DNA from: Candidatus Methylacidiphilales bacterium
Lineage (GTDB): Bacteria > Verrucomicrobiota > Verrucomicrobiia > Methylacidiphilales > CAZTYG01
NCBI GenBank assembly: GCA_033875315.1
Contig: JANRJG010000019.1
Location: 1-49,454, forward strand
Direction of reading: 5' to 3'
DNA: 49,454 bases
Part shown: positions 35,384-44,396 of the stretch, piece by piece
Layout: each line of letters starts with the position of its first letter
Position numbering within the stretch: position 1 is the stretch's first letter
The notes under the pieces: generated by a model
What the model saw: the letters and a program-made list of their open reading frames with translations, nothing else
Databases searched by the model: none
Told to the model about the DNA's origin: nothing
Translations under genes and position numbers: made by a program

Positions 35384-37402
35384 ATGAAAACACCCCGCCT
35401 CCTCCAAGCCATCCTATCCCTCCTGCTGCTGGCCTGGGCCGCCCTGCCGGCCCACGCCACCAACCACGACCCCGATGACCACACCCTCTCCCCCTACTTC
35501 TTCGTACACTCGAGCGGGAAAGGCACGGAGCAACTCCCGCTCAAGTCCACCCAGGTCGATGCCCGCGTCACCGGCGTCATCGCCGACGTCGTCGTCACCC
35601 AGGCCTACGAAAACACCGGCACCGTCCCCATCGAGGCCGAGTATGTCTTCCCCGGCTCGACCCGGGCCGCGGTTTATGCCCTGGAGATGCGCATCGGCGA
35701 CCGCCGCATCACCGCGGAGATCAAGGAAAAGGAGGAAGCACGCGCCGTCTATGAAACCGCCAAGAAGGAGGGCAAAAGCGCCTCGTTGCTCGAACAGGAA
35801 CGCCCCAACGTCTTCAAGATGAAGGTGGCCCACATCCTTCCCGGCGACCACATCGAGGTCGAACTCCGCTACACCGAGCTGCTCGTTCCGGAAAACCTGG
35901 TCTACCAATTCGTCTACCCCACGGTGGTCGGTCCCCGCTATGCGGGCAACACCGGCGAGCGCGACCCCAAGGAACACCAGTGGGTGGCCAGTCCCTACTT
36001 CAAACAGGGCCAGCCCAGCCCGGCCGCCTTCACCTTCAACCTGGAAATCAATGGCGGCATGCCCCTGCAGGATGTGCGTTCCACCACCCACAAGATGAAA
36101 ACGGCCTTCAACGGCCCGGAACTGGTCGACCTCCAGCTCGATCCGGCCGAGGCCCACCCCGCCGACCGTGACATCATCGTGGAATACCGCCTGGCCGGCA
36201 ACAAGGTCCAGACCGGCCTCATCCTCCACCAGGGAGAGAAGGAAAACTTTTTCCTCGCCATGGTCCAGCCTCCGGTGCGTCCGCAGGACATGGAAATCCC
36301 CGCCCGTGACTTGGTCTTCATCATCGATGTGTCAGGCTCGATGGGAGGCTTCCCCCTCGACACGACCCGGGAGCTGATGAAGAACCTGCTCGGCAAACTG
36401 CGTCCGATCGACACCTTCAACATCCTCTTCTTCTCCGGCGGTTCGTTCGTGCTTTCCGAACAATCGCTGGCGGCCACCCCGGATAACCTGGAAAAGGCCC
36501 GGCAGGCCATGGAACAGATGAATGCCGGTGGCGGTACCGAATTGCTACCCGCCTTGCAGCAGGGGCTGGCCCTGCCCCGGGCGGAGAACATCTCCCGCAG
36601 CTTCCTCGTCATCACCGATGGCTATGTCATGGTGGAGCCCGAGGCCTTCGACCTCATCCGCAAAAATCTCAACCGGGCCAACCTCTACGCTTTCGGCATC
36701 GGGTCCTCGGTCAACCGCCACCTCATCGAAGGCATGGCCCGCGTCGGCCAGGGCGAACCCTTCATCGTCACCGAGCCCGGCGAGGCAGCGGCCACAGCCC
36801 GTCGATTTGCCGAGTATGTCTCCCGTCCGCTCCTGACTGACATCCAGGTCGCCTTGATGGATTTCCACGCCTACGACATCGAACCGCTCCGGCAACCCGA
36901 CCTGCTGGCCGAACGTCCTCTGGTCGTTTTTGGCAAATGGCGCGGCAATCCGTCCGGCGTCATCCGGGTATCCGGCAAGACCGGCCGTGGCTTGTTCCAA
37001 CAAGACCTTTCCGTGGCCGAAGCCGCCTCCACGCTCGACCACCCCGCCCTGGCCCAACTGTGGGCGCGCAGCCGAATCGCCCAGCTGGGAGATTACAACA
37101 ACCTGCAGAAGACCGATGATCGCGTGAAGGAAATCACCCGCCTCGGCTTGGAATACCACCTGTTGACCGCCTACACCTCGTTTGTGGCCGTGGACAAGAT
37201 CGTCCGCAATCCATCGGCCGGCCTGCAAAACGTCAAGCAACCCCTCCCTCTGCCCAAGGGCGTTTCCAATGCCGCGGTGGGCGAAGTGGGAACCACGCCG
37301 GAGCCGGGAGAGTGGATCTTGCTGGGGCTGGCTTCCGCCCTGCTGGCACTTTGGTCCTGGAACCGCCGTCGCCTAAACGCACACTCGGAGACCGTAGCGT
37401 GA
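35384..37402 (+). CDS. VIT/von Willebrand A protein with PEP-CTERM-like tail
   Basis: This 672-residue exported protein (signal MKTPRLLQAILSLLLLAWAA, cut near AHA) has a VIT domain at about 45-175 (VVTQAYENTGTVPIEAEYVF, Y-ETAKKEGKSASLLEQERPN). A von Willebrand A domain at about 308-490 carries the metal site DVSGSMGG (Asp-315). The C-terminus has TPEPGEW (638-644), a hydrophobic helix and NRRR. The same VIT-vWA plan is the single target of dedicated sortases in marine proteobacteria, where the tail is LPxTG. Here the tail is of exosortase type, and the next gene, overlapping by four bases, is an exosortase. AAAGGA precedes the ATG. Confidence 0.9.
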   Translation: MKTPRLLQAILSLLLLAWAALPAHATNHDPDDHTLSPYFFVHSSGKGTEQLPLKSTQVDARVTGVIADVVVTQAYENTGTVPIEAEYVFPGSTRAAVYALEMRIGDRRITAEIKEKEEARAVYETAKKEGKSASLLEQERPNVFKMKVAHILPGDHIEVELRYTELLVPENLVYQFVYPTVVGPRYAGNTGERDPKEHQWVASPYFKQGQPSPAAFTFNLEINGGMPLQDVRSTTHKMKTAFNGPELVDLQLDPAEAHPADRDIIVEYRLAGNKVQTGLILHQGEKENFFLAMVQPPVRPQDMEIPARDLVFIIDVSGSMGGFPLDTTRELMKNLLGKLRPIDTFNILFFSGGSFVLSEQSLAATPDNLEKARQAMEQMNAGGGTELLPALQQGLALPRAENISRSFLVITDGYVMVEPEAFDLIRKNLNRANLYAFGIGSSVNRHLIEGMARVGQGEPFIVTEPGEAAATARRFAEYVSRPLLTDIQVALMDFHAYDIEPLRQPDLLAERPLVVFGKWRGNPSGVIRVSGKTGRGLFQQDLSVAEAASTLDHPALAQLWARSRIAQLGDYNNLQKTDDRVKEITRLGLEYHLLTAYTSFVAVDKIVRNPSAGLQNVKQPLPLPKGVSNAAVGEVGTTPEPGEWILLGLASALLALWSWNRRRLNAHSETVA

Positions 37403-38814
37403 AGGAGGCAGGCCCCCGTCCTCCATTTGGAAACGCGGTTCTTCTGTCCCTCCCTTGGGGACCGCTTCCGGCCCCCGCCTTCCAACTCCCCCGTTGGGGG
37501 GTGTTGGCCGGCTTGGTTCTGGTTTTCTGGCCCTTGTTCGCTTGGTGGACAGGCCGCAGTGCGGGGGCCGCGGAAGGGGGGTGGCCCCTGGCCGCCCTGA
37601 TCGGGATCGTCTTCCTAACTCGATGGAAGACTTTTCTCCAACCGGTGGATGAGCGCACACTGGTCCGGCTGTGCGCCGGCCTGGCAGTGATGCTCCCGTT
37701 TCTGGCCGAGGGCAGCCTGCCTCCCCTGGCGAGAGGGCTGGCGGCGGCGGGTTTTGCCGCCGTGCTCTGGCACGGAACCGGGGCACCTCCCGCCCTCTGC
37801 CTGATGCCCTTTCTCCTCCTGCCGGTGGCCGACACGGCCGACTTCTATCTCGGTTATCCCTTGCGCGCTTTCGTGGCCGAAGGTTCAGCCTTGCTGCTGC
37901 GGACGCTGGGGGTTTATGTCTCGGTTTCTGGAACCGGATTGGTGCATGCGGGACGTGAGGTATGGGTCGATGCCCCATGCAGTGGACTCCGGATGCTTTG
38001 GTTCGGAGGCTGGATGACCCTGGTGGCCGCGACCCTGGCCCGGCTGCATTCCCTGGCTCTCGTCTGGTTGGGTCTCGCTGCCCTGGTTCTTTTGATCGCG
38101 CTCAACGTTCTCCGGGCCACACTGCTTTTTTTCCCGGAAAGCGGCCTGTGTTCGCTGCCTGCCTGGAGCCACGGGGCCATCGGGGCCGCTTGTTTTCTCG
38201 CTGCAGGCGGACTGATTCTTCTCCTGGCCCAGAGACTGCAATCGTTTCGCATCCCGCCGGCTGGAGAAACACCCCCGAACGCCATCAAACCCGCGCGCCG
38301 GGTGGTGCTCTTCTTCCCGGTGCTGTGCCTTTTCGGCTTGGGACTGACTTTTCTGCCGCATCCCGGTCCAAAGCCCGATGCGATCACCTCCACAGGATTT
38401 CCGGGCTGGCCTTCCAGCCTCGAAGGCCGGGCTCTTGAATCCGTGCCCCTTTCCGCCAAAGAAGCCGCTTTCCTGCGCGATTTTCCCGGGCACACCGCGG
38501 CGTTCCAAGATGAAGACGGACGTTGGATCGTGCGTTGGGTCACCGCTCCGACCCGCCGCCTTCACCCCGCGCGGCACTGCTTCGCCGGTTCCGGCCACCA
38601 GATCCAACCGGAGGGGATCGTTCGCGACGGATGGGAAACGCTCTGGGGAAGCTTTCAAGCCAGCAAAGAGGGTCAAACATGGACCGTGCGGGAGCGGATC
38701 GGTGATGCCGCGGGTAATAATTGGACCGATGTGTCGTCGTGGTATTGGGCCGCCGTCCTCGGTCGCACCCAGGGTCCTTGGTGGGTCTACACACGGATCA
38801 CCCAGGATAGCTGA
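37399..38814 (+). CDS. Exosortase fused to an EpsI-like C-terminal domain
   Basis: From the GTG at 37399, overlapping the VIT stop (GTGA), this is 471 residues with about eight helices in the first 280. The exosortase triad is visible: Cys-194 in DAPCSGLRML, Arg-239 in LNVLRATLLF, and His-258 in PAWSHGAIGA. After a helix at about 300-320, the last 150 residues include LHPARHCFAGSGHQI, which recalls the HxPxxCYxxxGW region of EpsI (DUF3485), an exosortase partner usually fused or adjacent. It should cut the tail of the VIT protein after export. The subtype is not assigned. Longer in-frame starts lie inside the VIT gene. Confidence 0.85.
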   Translation: MKEAGPRPPFGNAVLLSLPWGPLPAPAFQLPRWGVLAGLVLVFWPLFAWWTGRSAGAAEGGWPLAALIGIVFLTRWKTFLQPVDERTLVRLCAGLAVMLPFLAEGSLPPLARGLAAAGFAAVLWHGTGAPPALCLMPFLLLPVADTADFYLGYPLRAFVAEGSALLLRTLGVYVSVSGTGLVHAGREVWVDAPCSGLRMLWFGGWMTLVAATLARLHSLALVWLGLAALVLLIALNVLRATLLFFPESGLCSLPAWSHGAIGAACFLAAGGLILLLAQRLQSFRIPPAGETPPNAIKPARRVVLFFPVLCLFGLGLTFLPHPGPKPDAITSTGFPGWPSSLEGRALESVPLSAKEAAFLRDFPGHTAAFQDEDGRWIVRWVTAPTRRLHPARHCFAGSGHQIQPEGIVRDGWETLWGSFQASKEGQTWTVRERIGDAAGNNWTDVSSWYWAAVLGRTQGPWWVYTRITQDS

Positions 38815-38877
38815 GGCTGAGTCATCCGAATGATGAGTGAGGGGCTGTTATACTCGAGGGCCTTACTATTAATTACC

Positions 38878-38910
38878 AAGGGCGGCTCAGCGGGAGCTTC
38901 GTCCTCCCGC
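38878..38910. repeat. Palindromic repeat element, copy 3 (partial)
   Basis: AAGGGCGGCTCAGCGGGAGC and the bases after it match the right arm of copies 1 and 2. The left arm is lost. GCGGGAG (38890-38896) and CTCCCGC (38904-38910) form a 7-base stem that could end the exosortase transcript, although no T-run follows. Confidence 0.55.
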
Positions 38911-38943
38911 AAGAACCCACGCGGATAACCCCCGTGGTCCGTG

Positions 38944-39087
38944 CAGCTCTAGAGCATTTTTGTTTAATCTGCTCATCGTTTTCGTACTCTTTCCCATTCT
39001 CGTTCTCTCAGATATGGAGAGAACGAGCACGAGATCGAGTAAGAGAAACAAAAAAAAACGCTGACGCTCGGGAGAAATGCTAGCTAT
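38944..39087. repeat. Possible MITE-like element with internal 11-bp hairpin
   Basis: The stretch starts AGCTCTAGAGCATTT and ends AAATGCTAGCT, an imperfect inverted pair. TCTAGAGCATTTT is shared with the IS630-like end at the window start. Inside, CTCGTTCTCTC (38999-39009) and GAGAGAACGAG (39017-39027) form a perfect 11-base stem with a 7-base loop, followed by GAGCACGAGATCGAG-type repetition and an A-run. It overlaps the last codon and stop of the prc gene. The 269-base gap between exosortase and prc holds only this and repeat copy 3. Confidence 0.4.
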
Positions 39088-41285
39088 GAGCCGCTCTGCT
39101 GGGCGGCGACTTTCACCGCGCTGCCGTTCATGCCGATGAAATCCTGCAGTATACGGAGGGTTTCCTGGAGGTGGAGATCGCCGGCATAAAGTTCGTTGCC
39201 GGTGATCGGCTTGTCTTTGGGTGTGACGGCGTCTTCGTCCTCATCCGTGGCCACGGCATTGGGGTTGATCGGTTCGGTGCCGGCCGAGACCTTGATGCCC
39301 TCGTCTTTGTCGAATCCGTAACGGGTCACTTTGGGGCAGTTTTGGGCCAATTCCTTGATCTTGGCCTTGCGCTGTTCTTGGCGGGTTTTGTCCTCCAAGC
39401 GCTCCTTCTGGCGCTCTTTCTCATTGAGTGACACCGAAGGATTCTCGATGCGGGTGCGGAGTCGGGCGATTTCTTTGTTTAATTCGGCAAATTCAGGATT
39501 CTGGGCCAGGCGGTCTTTCGAACGTTTGATCAATTGGGGCAGGTCCCCGGCGATATCCGTGGAAACCTTGAATTTCTCGCCTTCGATTTCGTCCCAGGGA
39601 AGCGCATGCGGGAGTTTTTCCTCGCCGAGGTCGAGGTAGTCATTGAGCGAGGGCAGGTTGATGTCGGGCACGACGCCGCGCACCTGGGTGGAGTGGCCGT
39701 TGGGGAGGTAGAACTTCTGGATGGTGAGCTTGATCGCCCCGGCCTCAGGGGGTTTGCCGGTGATGCCGGCCAGATAACGTCCGATTTCCTGCACCGTCTG
39801 GACCGTGCCCTTGCCGTGGGTGCTCTGGTCGCCGATGATCAGGGCCCGCCCGTAATTCTGCAGTGCCCCCGCCGTGATCTCCGAGGCCGAGGCGCTCATC
39901 TTGTTGGTCAGCACAAAGAGAGGGCCGGTGTAAAAGGCCCCCTTGTCGAAATCGGAAAGCACGTGTTTTTTGCCGCGGGAGTCCTTGACCTGGACGACCG
40001 GGCCCTGGTCGATGAAGAGGCCGGTCAGGTCGACGGCCTCACTCAGCAGGCCGCCCCCATTGTTGCGCAGATCCAGGACCAGGCCGTCGACCTTGGATTC
40101 CTGCAGCTTGCCGATGAGCCGCTTGACGTCGGCGGTGGTGTTGGCCGCGGTCGATCCGTCGCTGCGCTCGATGTCCCCGTAAAAGGAGGGCAGTTGGATG
40201 ACCCCCAGCTTCATGGCCGGAGTGTCCTTGATCGGGGGAATCTCGATCAGCTCGGCCTTGGCACGTTGGTTGGTGATCTTGATCTCGTCGCGCTTGAGGG
40301 CGACCTCCGACCTCATGGAGGGATCGGTCGCGTCGGCGGGTATGACCTTCAAGCGCACCTCGCTTCCTTTGGGGCCGCGGATGAGTTTGACCGCATTGCG
40401 CAGACGCATGTCGACGATGTCGACATATTCGCCCGGACCCTGGGCCACGGCGGTGATGCGGTCGTTGACTTTCAATCGCTTGTCCAGGTCGGCCGGACCC
40501 CCGGGCATGATTTCACGGATGGTGCAGTAGCCCTCGGGTGAAACCGTCAGCACGGCGCCGATGCCGAAGAGGGAGTTTTTCATCCCGATGACAAAATCTT
40601 CCAACGTATCGGGGCTGAGGTATTGGCTGTGGGGATCGTAAACCCGGGCCAGTGCGGTGAGGTAGGTCTCCACCACTTCTTCCGAGTCCATTTCCTCGAT
40701 GTTTTTCTTCAGCCGGTCGTAGCGTTTTTGGATGCGGGCCAGCGGCGATTCGGTGGTTTTTTTGCCTTCATAGGCCAGTTTTTCCGATAGGACATCGTTT
40801 TTCAGCCGGCGTTCCCAGAGCACGTCGGCCTCGGCCGCATCCTTGGGCCAATTGCTCTTGCTGCGGTCCGGGTTGTAAGCTTCCGCGCTGTTGAAATCGA
40901 AGGGCTGTTTGAGACGCACGGCCACCTGGGCCATGCGCTCGTTGAAGCGTTTTTCGAAGATCTGGAAAATCTCCAGCGAAGCGGTGATCTCCCCGCGCTT
41001 GAGGTCGCCCCCGAGGGTTGGTCCAAATTTTTGGCGGATTTCCTCTGCGTCCGACTGGAGGAAAAAAAGCCGGTTGTAATCGAGGTCCTTCATGAAGGTG
41101 TCGATCCACTCCAAAGAAACCTGGTCGTCAATCGGGCGGCGGGCGAAGTGTTCTTCCTGGAGGAAACGGGCGATGTAGAAAGCCACCTGCCGGTATTTCG
41201 GGTCGATCGGACCCAGCTCGGCGCAAAGGGGGCGGACCTGGCCAACCAACAGGAGAAGCAGGAGCACCCAACGGAAGCATTTCAT
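39084..41285 (-). CDS. prc: Tail-specific (C-terminal processing) protease, Prc-like
   Basis: The 733 residues start with a signal peptide (MKCFRWVLLLLLLVGQVRPL). The Prc plan follows: an N-terminal helical domain, a PDZ domain at about 235-330 (FGIGAVLTVSPEGYCTIREI, MPGGPADLDKRLKVNDRI), the S41 protease core with the catalytic serine in NKMSASASEITAG and lysine in THGKGTVQT, and a C-terminal DUF3340-like region rich in charged coiled coil. It trims or degrades periplasmic proteins from their C-termini. The ATG at 41285 begins the signal peptide. The gene stands alone on this strand, 85 bases from the next. Confidence 0.92.
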   Translation of the reverse strand: MKCFRWVLLLLLLVGQVRPLCAELGPIDPKYRQVAFYIARFLQEEHFARRPIDDQVSLEWIDTFMKDLDYNRLFFLQSDAEEIRQKFGPTLGGDLKRGEITASLEIFQIFEKRFNERMAQVAVRLKQPFDFNSAEAYNPDRSKSNWPKDAAEADVLWERRLKNDVLSEKLAYEGKKTTESPLARIQKRYDRLKKNIEEMDSEEVVETYLTALARVYDPHSQYLSPDTLEDFVIGMKNSLFGIGAVLTVSPEGYCTIREIMPGGPADLDKRLKVNDRITAVAQGPGEYVDIVDMRLRNAVKLIRGPKGSEVRLKVIPADATDPSMRSEVALKRDEIKITNQRAKAELIEIPPIKDTPAMKLGVIQLPSFYGDIERSDGSTAANTTADVKRLIGKLQESKVDGLVLDLRNNGGGLLSEAVDLTGLFIDQGPVVQVKDSRGKKHVLSDFDKGAFYTGPLFVLTNKMSASASEITAGALQNYGRALIIGDQSTHGKGTVQTVQEIGRYLAGITGKPPEAGAIKLTIQKFYLPNGHSTQVRGVVPDINLPSLNDYLDLGEEKLPHALPWDEIEGEKFKVSTDIAGDLPQLIKRSKDRLAQNPEFAELNKEIARLRTRIENPSVSLNEKERQKERLEDKTRQEQRKAKIKELAQNCPKVTRYGFDKDEGIKVSAGTEPINPNAVATDEDEDAVTPKDKPITGNELYAGDLHLQETLRILQDFIGMNGSAVKVAAQQSGS

Positions 41286-41370
41286 GGGAAACGACACGCG
41301 TAACAACTTACCTGCTAAACGGGGAAAAGTCACATCAGTTTCTGGGCGCCTGATTGTGCGGGTCCCGCCT

Positions 41371-41796
41371 TCACCCCTTGCACCCGCAACCCGAGCCACA
41401 TCCACCCTGGTTGTCGCAGGCCAGTTCTTCTTCGGTGGGCAGACGCCCCAGTTCGAAGGTCTTGCTGATCAGCTTGTTGACCTCGTCCTGGATGCCGTTC
41501 ATCGATTGCTGGGCCTCCAAGAAGGCCAAAGCCACCGGGTTCTGGACCAGGAGGGTGCGTTGGCGCTCAAAATCGGCAAAATCCTCGTCGCTGATTTCCT
41601 GTCCGGCGTGCTGGCGGGACTGGAGCAGGCGGCCCTTTTCGGTCACATGCCGGTATTGGGTTTGGGCTCCTTCGTCGACCAGGAAGCGTTCGACATCCTT
41701 GCGCAGTTCGAGGAAGGCCGGTTGGTTGACGATCAATTCGCAGAGTTCGCGGGTTTTGTCGCGGATGGCGGCTTCGTCGATGGCGGGCTGGATCAT
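41371..41796 (-). CDS. YlbF-family protein with cysteine-rich tail
   Basis: This 141-residue, mainly helical protein matches the YlbF/YmcA (DUF964) family: IRDKTRELCELIVNQPAFLE, DFERQRTLLVQNPVALAFLE and VNKLISKTFEL. In Bacillus these proteins form a complex that affects RNA processing and binds iron-sulphur clusters. The last 16 residues carry C-x5-C-x3-C-x-C (ACDNQGGCGSGCGCKG), a likely metal or cluster site. ATG 41796 is preferred over a TTG at 41814. It diverges from the ABC genes. Confidence 0.75.
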   Translation of the reverse strand: MIQPAIDEAAIRDKTRELCELIVNQPAFLELRKDVERFLVDEGAQTQYRHVTEKGRLLQSRQHAGQEISDEDFADFERQRTLLVQNPVALAFLEAQQSMNGIQDEVNKLISKTFELGRLPTEEELACDNQGGCGSGCGCKG

Positions 41797-41931
41797 CCCG
41801 AGAGAATCCGCCAAGCGGGGGAAGTTTCAAGTTCCAATTCCGGGCAACGCCCGCAACCACGCCCTGCCGTCGGTCCATCTGCTGCCAGAACTTGCCCACC
41901 CCCGTCCCTCCTGTAATTTGTGGAACTTTTC

Positions 41932-42864
41932 ATGGCTTCCCCCCCATCCTCACCCCTGATCATCCGCGCCCGCGCCGTGGCCAAACGCTTCGGCGATTTC
42001 GAGGCCCTGCAGTCCTTGGACCTTGATGTGCACGCCGGCGAATGCGTCGGGCTGCTGGGCCCGAACGGCGCGGGCAAATCGACCTTCATCGGCTGCCTCT
42101 ATGGGGTGGTGGCCCGCAACTGCGGGGAACTGGAGGTTTTCGGACACGACCCGGCGAAAAGCCCGCGGCTGATCAAGGAACGTCTCGGGGTCGTGCCCCA
42201 GGAGAACGCCCTCGACGAGGGCCTGACGGTGCTGGAAAACATGCAGATCTACGCCCGCTTCGGGGGGCTTTCGAGGAAAGCGGCTCTGCCGCGCATCCAG
42301 GAACTCCTGGCCCACATGGCCCTTGAGCACAAGCAAGACGCCACCATCAAAACCCTCTCCGGCGGGATGAAACGACGCCTGACTTTTGTCAGAGCCCTGC
42401 TGTCCGACCCGGAATTGCTAATTCTTGATGAGCCCACCACCGGACTTGATCCGACGGTGCGACATCTCCTCTGGGACAAAGTCCTTTCCTTCCGCCAGGC
42501 CGGAAAGACCGTCCTCCTCACCACCCATTACATGCATGAGGCGGAATTGCTCTGCGACCGCATAGTCATTTTGAACAAGGGTTCCGTGGTTGGCAAAGGC
42601 GCCCCGCGCGAACTGATCGAGAAGGAGGCCCCGGGTTTTGTCGGCATCTTTGGAGAGGAATCGGAAAGCCGGCTCCGTCCCCATCTGGACAAGGCCTGGG
42701 ACATCTTCCACCAGGGCCACCAATGCTGCATCCGCGCGCCGGGACTGGAGGATCTGGTCCGGCTGCAACAGACCGCCGGCATCCTGGCCCTGCAACTGCG
42801 CCCCTCCAATCTGGAGGATGTCTATCTGAAACTCACCGGCAGGGAGCTCGACGCCAATGAATGA
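41932..42864 (+). CDS. ABC transporter ATP-binding protein (NodI/DrrA-like)
   Basis: The 310 residues have Walker A GPNGAGKST, the Q-loop in VVPQENALDE, signature LSGGMKRRL, Walker B LLILDEPTTGLD and the H-loop in LLTTHYMHEAE. A C-terminal extension of about 80 residues resembles the NodI/DrrA subfamily that energises ABC-2 exporters. It powers the permease encoded next, which overlaps it by eight bases. ATG 41932 is chosen over a GTG four codons upstream. The exported substrate is unknown. Confidence 0.9.
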   Translation: MASPPSSPLIIRARAVAKRFGDFEALQSLDLDVHAGECVGLLGPNGAGKSTFIGCLYGVVARNCGELEVFGHDPAKSPRLIKERLGVVPQENALDEGLTVLENMQIYARFGGLSRKAALPRIQELLAHMALEHKQDATIKTLSGGMKRRLTFVRALLSDPELLILDEPTTGLDPTVRHLLWDKVLSFRQAGKTVLLTTHYMHEAELLCDRIVILNKGSVVGKGAPRELIEKEAPGFVGIFGEESESRLRPHLDKAWDIFHQGHQCCIRAPGLEDLVRLQQTAGILALQLRPSNLEDVYLKLTGRELDANE

Positions 42865-43633
42865 TCTCCGCATCTCCCTCCGGCTGGGCTGGCATGTGGT
42901 TGTCCGCAACTGGATGGTCTATCGGAAAGATTTCCTGGCCAACATCTCGCCCACGCTGGCCGACCCCGCGCTCATGATGGCCGCCCTCGGCTTGGGTCTC
43001 TCCCCCTACATCGGCCAGATCAACGGCCTGAGCTACGCGCAATACCTCGCCCCGGGCATGATCGCCACCACCGCCCTCTTCACCGCGTTCTTCGAATGCA
43101 GCTACGGCTTTTACGTGCGACTGAGCTTCGAATCGGTTTTCAAAGCCATGCTCACCACCCCCATCGGGGTGCGCGAGGTCGTCATCGGCGAATTCCTCTG
43201 GCTCTTCCTGCGCGCGGCGCTGATGGCGCTGGGCGTCGGTCTCGTCCTGGCTTTGATGGGACTGCTACCGAATCCCTGGGCCTTGTTGCTTTTCCCTTTC
43301 CTCGGCGGATTCCTTTCCCTGCCCTGCGGGGCCATCGGCCTGATCGCGGCCTCCCAGGTGCGCAACATCAACCAGTTCCAGACGGTCTACTCCTTCCTCA
43401 TCGCCCCGATTTACTTCCTCTCCAGCGTTTTCTTCCCGCTAACCAACCAACCCGTGCTGGGCGTCATCGTCCAGTTCTCGCCCTTCTACCACGGGGTCCG
43501 GCTGCTGCAGATTTCGGCTTGGGGAACGTGGAACGCGGGGGAAATCCTTTTCCATCTGGGCGCCCTCCTGCTTTTCACCCTGGTCCTGGGCGCCTGGGCC
43601 TTCCGGCGGATCGAACGCAAACTGACGGCGTGA
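42857..43633 (+). CDS. ABC-2 type permease (NodJ-like)
   Basis: This 258-residue protein has six predicted helices and the ABC-2 features PGMIATTALFTAFFECSYG and PIYFLSSVFFPLTNQP. It is the membrane half of the exporter with the preceding ATPase; together they make a two-gene system of the NodIJ/DrrAB kind. The eight-base overlap shows coupling. It converges with livF, 55 bases apart. Confidence 0.88.
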   Translation: MNDLRISLRLGWHVVVRNWMVYRKDFLANISPTLADPALMMAALGLGLSPYIGQINGLSYAQYLAPGMIATTALFTAFFECSYGFYVRLSFESVFKAMLTTPIGVREVVIGEFLWLFLRAALMALGVGLVLALMGLLPNPWALLLFPFLGGFLSLPCGAIGLIAASQVRNINQFQTVYSFLIAPIYFLSSVFFPLTNQPVLGVIVQFSPFYHGVRLLQISAWGTWNAGEILFHLGALLLFTLVLGAWAFRRIERKLTA

Positions 43634-43688
43634 ACCGCTCGTGTGCTAAGGTTCATCCACCGCCCGAGGCGGACAGGAAGCAACGGTT

Positions 43689-44396
43689 CTAACTCTCGCC
43701 GAGATAGGCCCGCCGCACTTCATCGCTGGCCAGGAGTTCCGAACCGGTGCCGCTGAGCTGGATCTCGCCGGTCACCAGGACGTAGCCCCGGTGGGCGATG
43801 CGAAGGGCCTGGCGGGCGTTTTGCTCCACCAACAAGACAGGTGTTCCCTCGCGGTTGATTTCCTGGATGATTTGGAAAATCTTTTCCACGATCAGGGGGG
43901 CCAGACCCAGGGAGGGTTCATCCAACATGAGCAGCTTCGGCTCCGACATCAGGGCCCGTCCCATGGCCAGCATCTGTTGTTCGCCACCACTCAGGGTCCC
44001 GCCCAGTTGTTCGCGACGCTCGGCCAGGATGGGGAAAAAATGGAAAATACGCTCCAGTTTGTCCGGGTTCCGCGCGGCGGGATGGATCAGTCCGCCGATG
44101 AGCAGGTTTTCCATGACGGTCATGCGCGGAAATATCCGGCGACCCTCGGGCGAAAGACCGATGCCACGCCGGAGAATGTCGTCTGGCGTGAGCGGTGGGA
44201 GTTCTTCCCCAAGCCAGCGGATCGATCCTGCGCTCCGGCGGACCACTCCGGCGACGGTCAGAAGGGTGGTGCTTTTGCCGGCGCCATTGGCTCCGAGCAG
44301 GGTGACAATTTCCCCCGCTCCCACCGCCAAGGACACCCCCTTGAGGACCTCGGTCGGCCCGTAACCGGCATGGACCCTGGTCAGTTCCAGCATCAT
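43689..44396 (-). CDS. livF: LivF, branched-chain amino-acid ABC ATPase
   Basis: The 235 residues carry Walker A GANGAGKST, LSGGEQQMLAMGRAL, LLMLDEPSLGLAP and the family-typical QNARQALRIAHRGYVL. With LivG it drives import of leucine, isoleucine, valine or related amides. It is last in the liv operon and overlaps livG by four bases. Confidence 0.95.
   Translation of the reverse strand: MMLELTRVHAGYGPTEVLKGVSLAVGAGEIVTLLGANGAGKSTTLLTVAGVVRRSAGSIRWLGEELPPLTPDDILRRGIGLSPEGRRIFPRMTVMENLLIGGLIHPAARNPDKLERIFHFFPILAERREQLGGTLSGGEQQMLAMGRALMSEPKLLMLDEPSLGLAPLIVEKIFQIIQEINREGTPVLLVEQNARQALRIAHRGYVLVTGEIQLSGTGSELLASDEVRRAYLGES

Noticed and set aside
39028-39084. Rho-independent terminator for prc at the T-run (minus strand of the A-run near 39050)
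   Set aside because: The T-run is clear, but the bases before it do not form a convincing GC stem.
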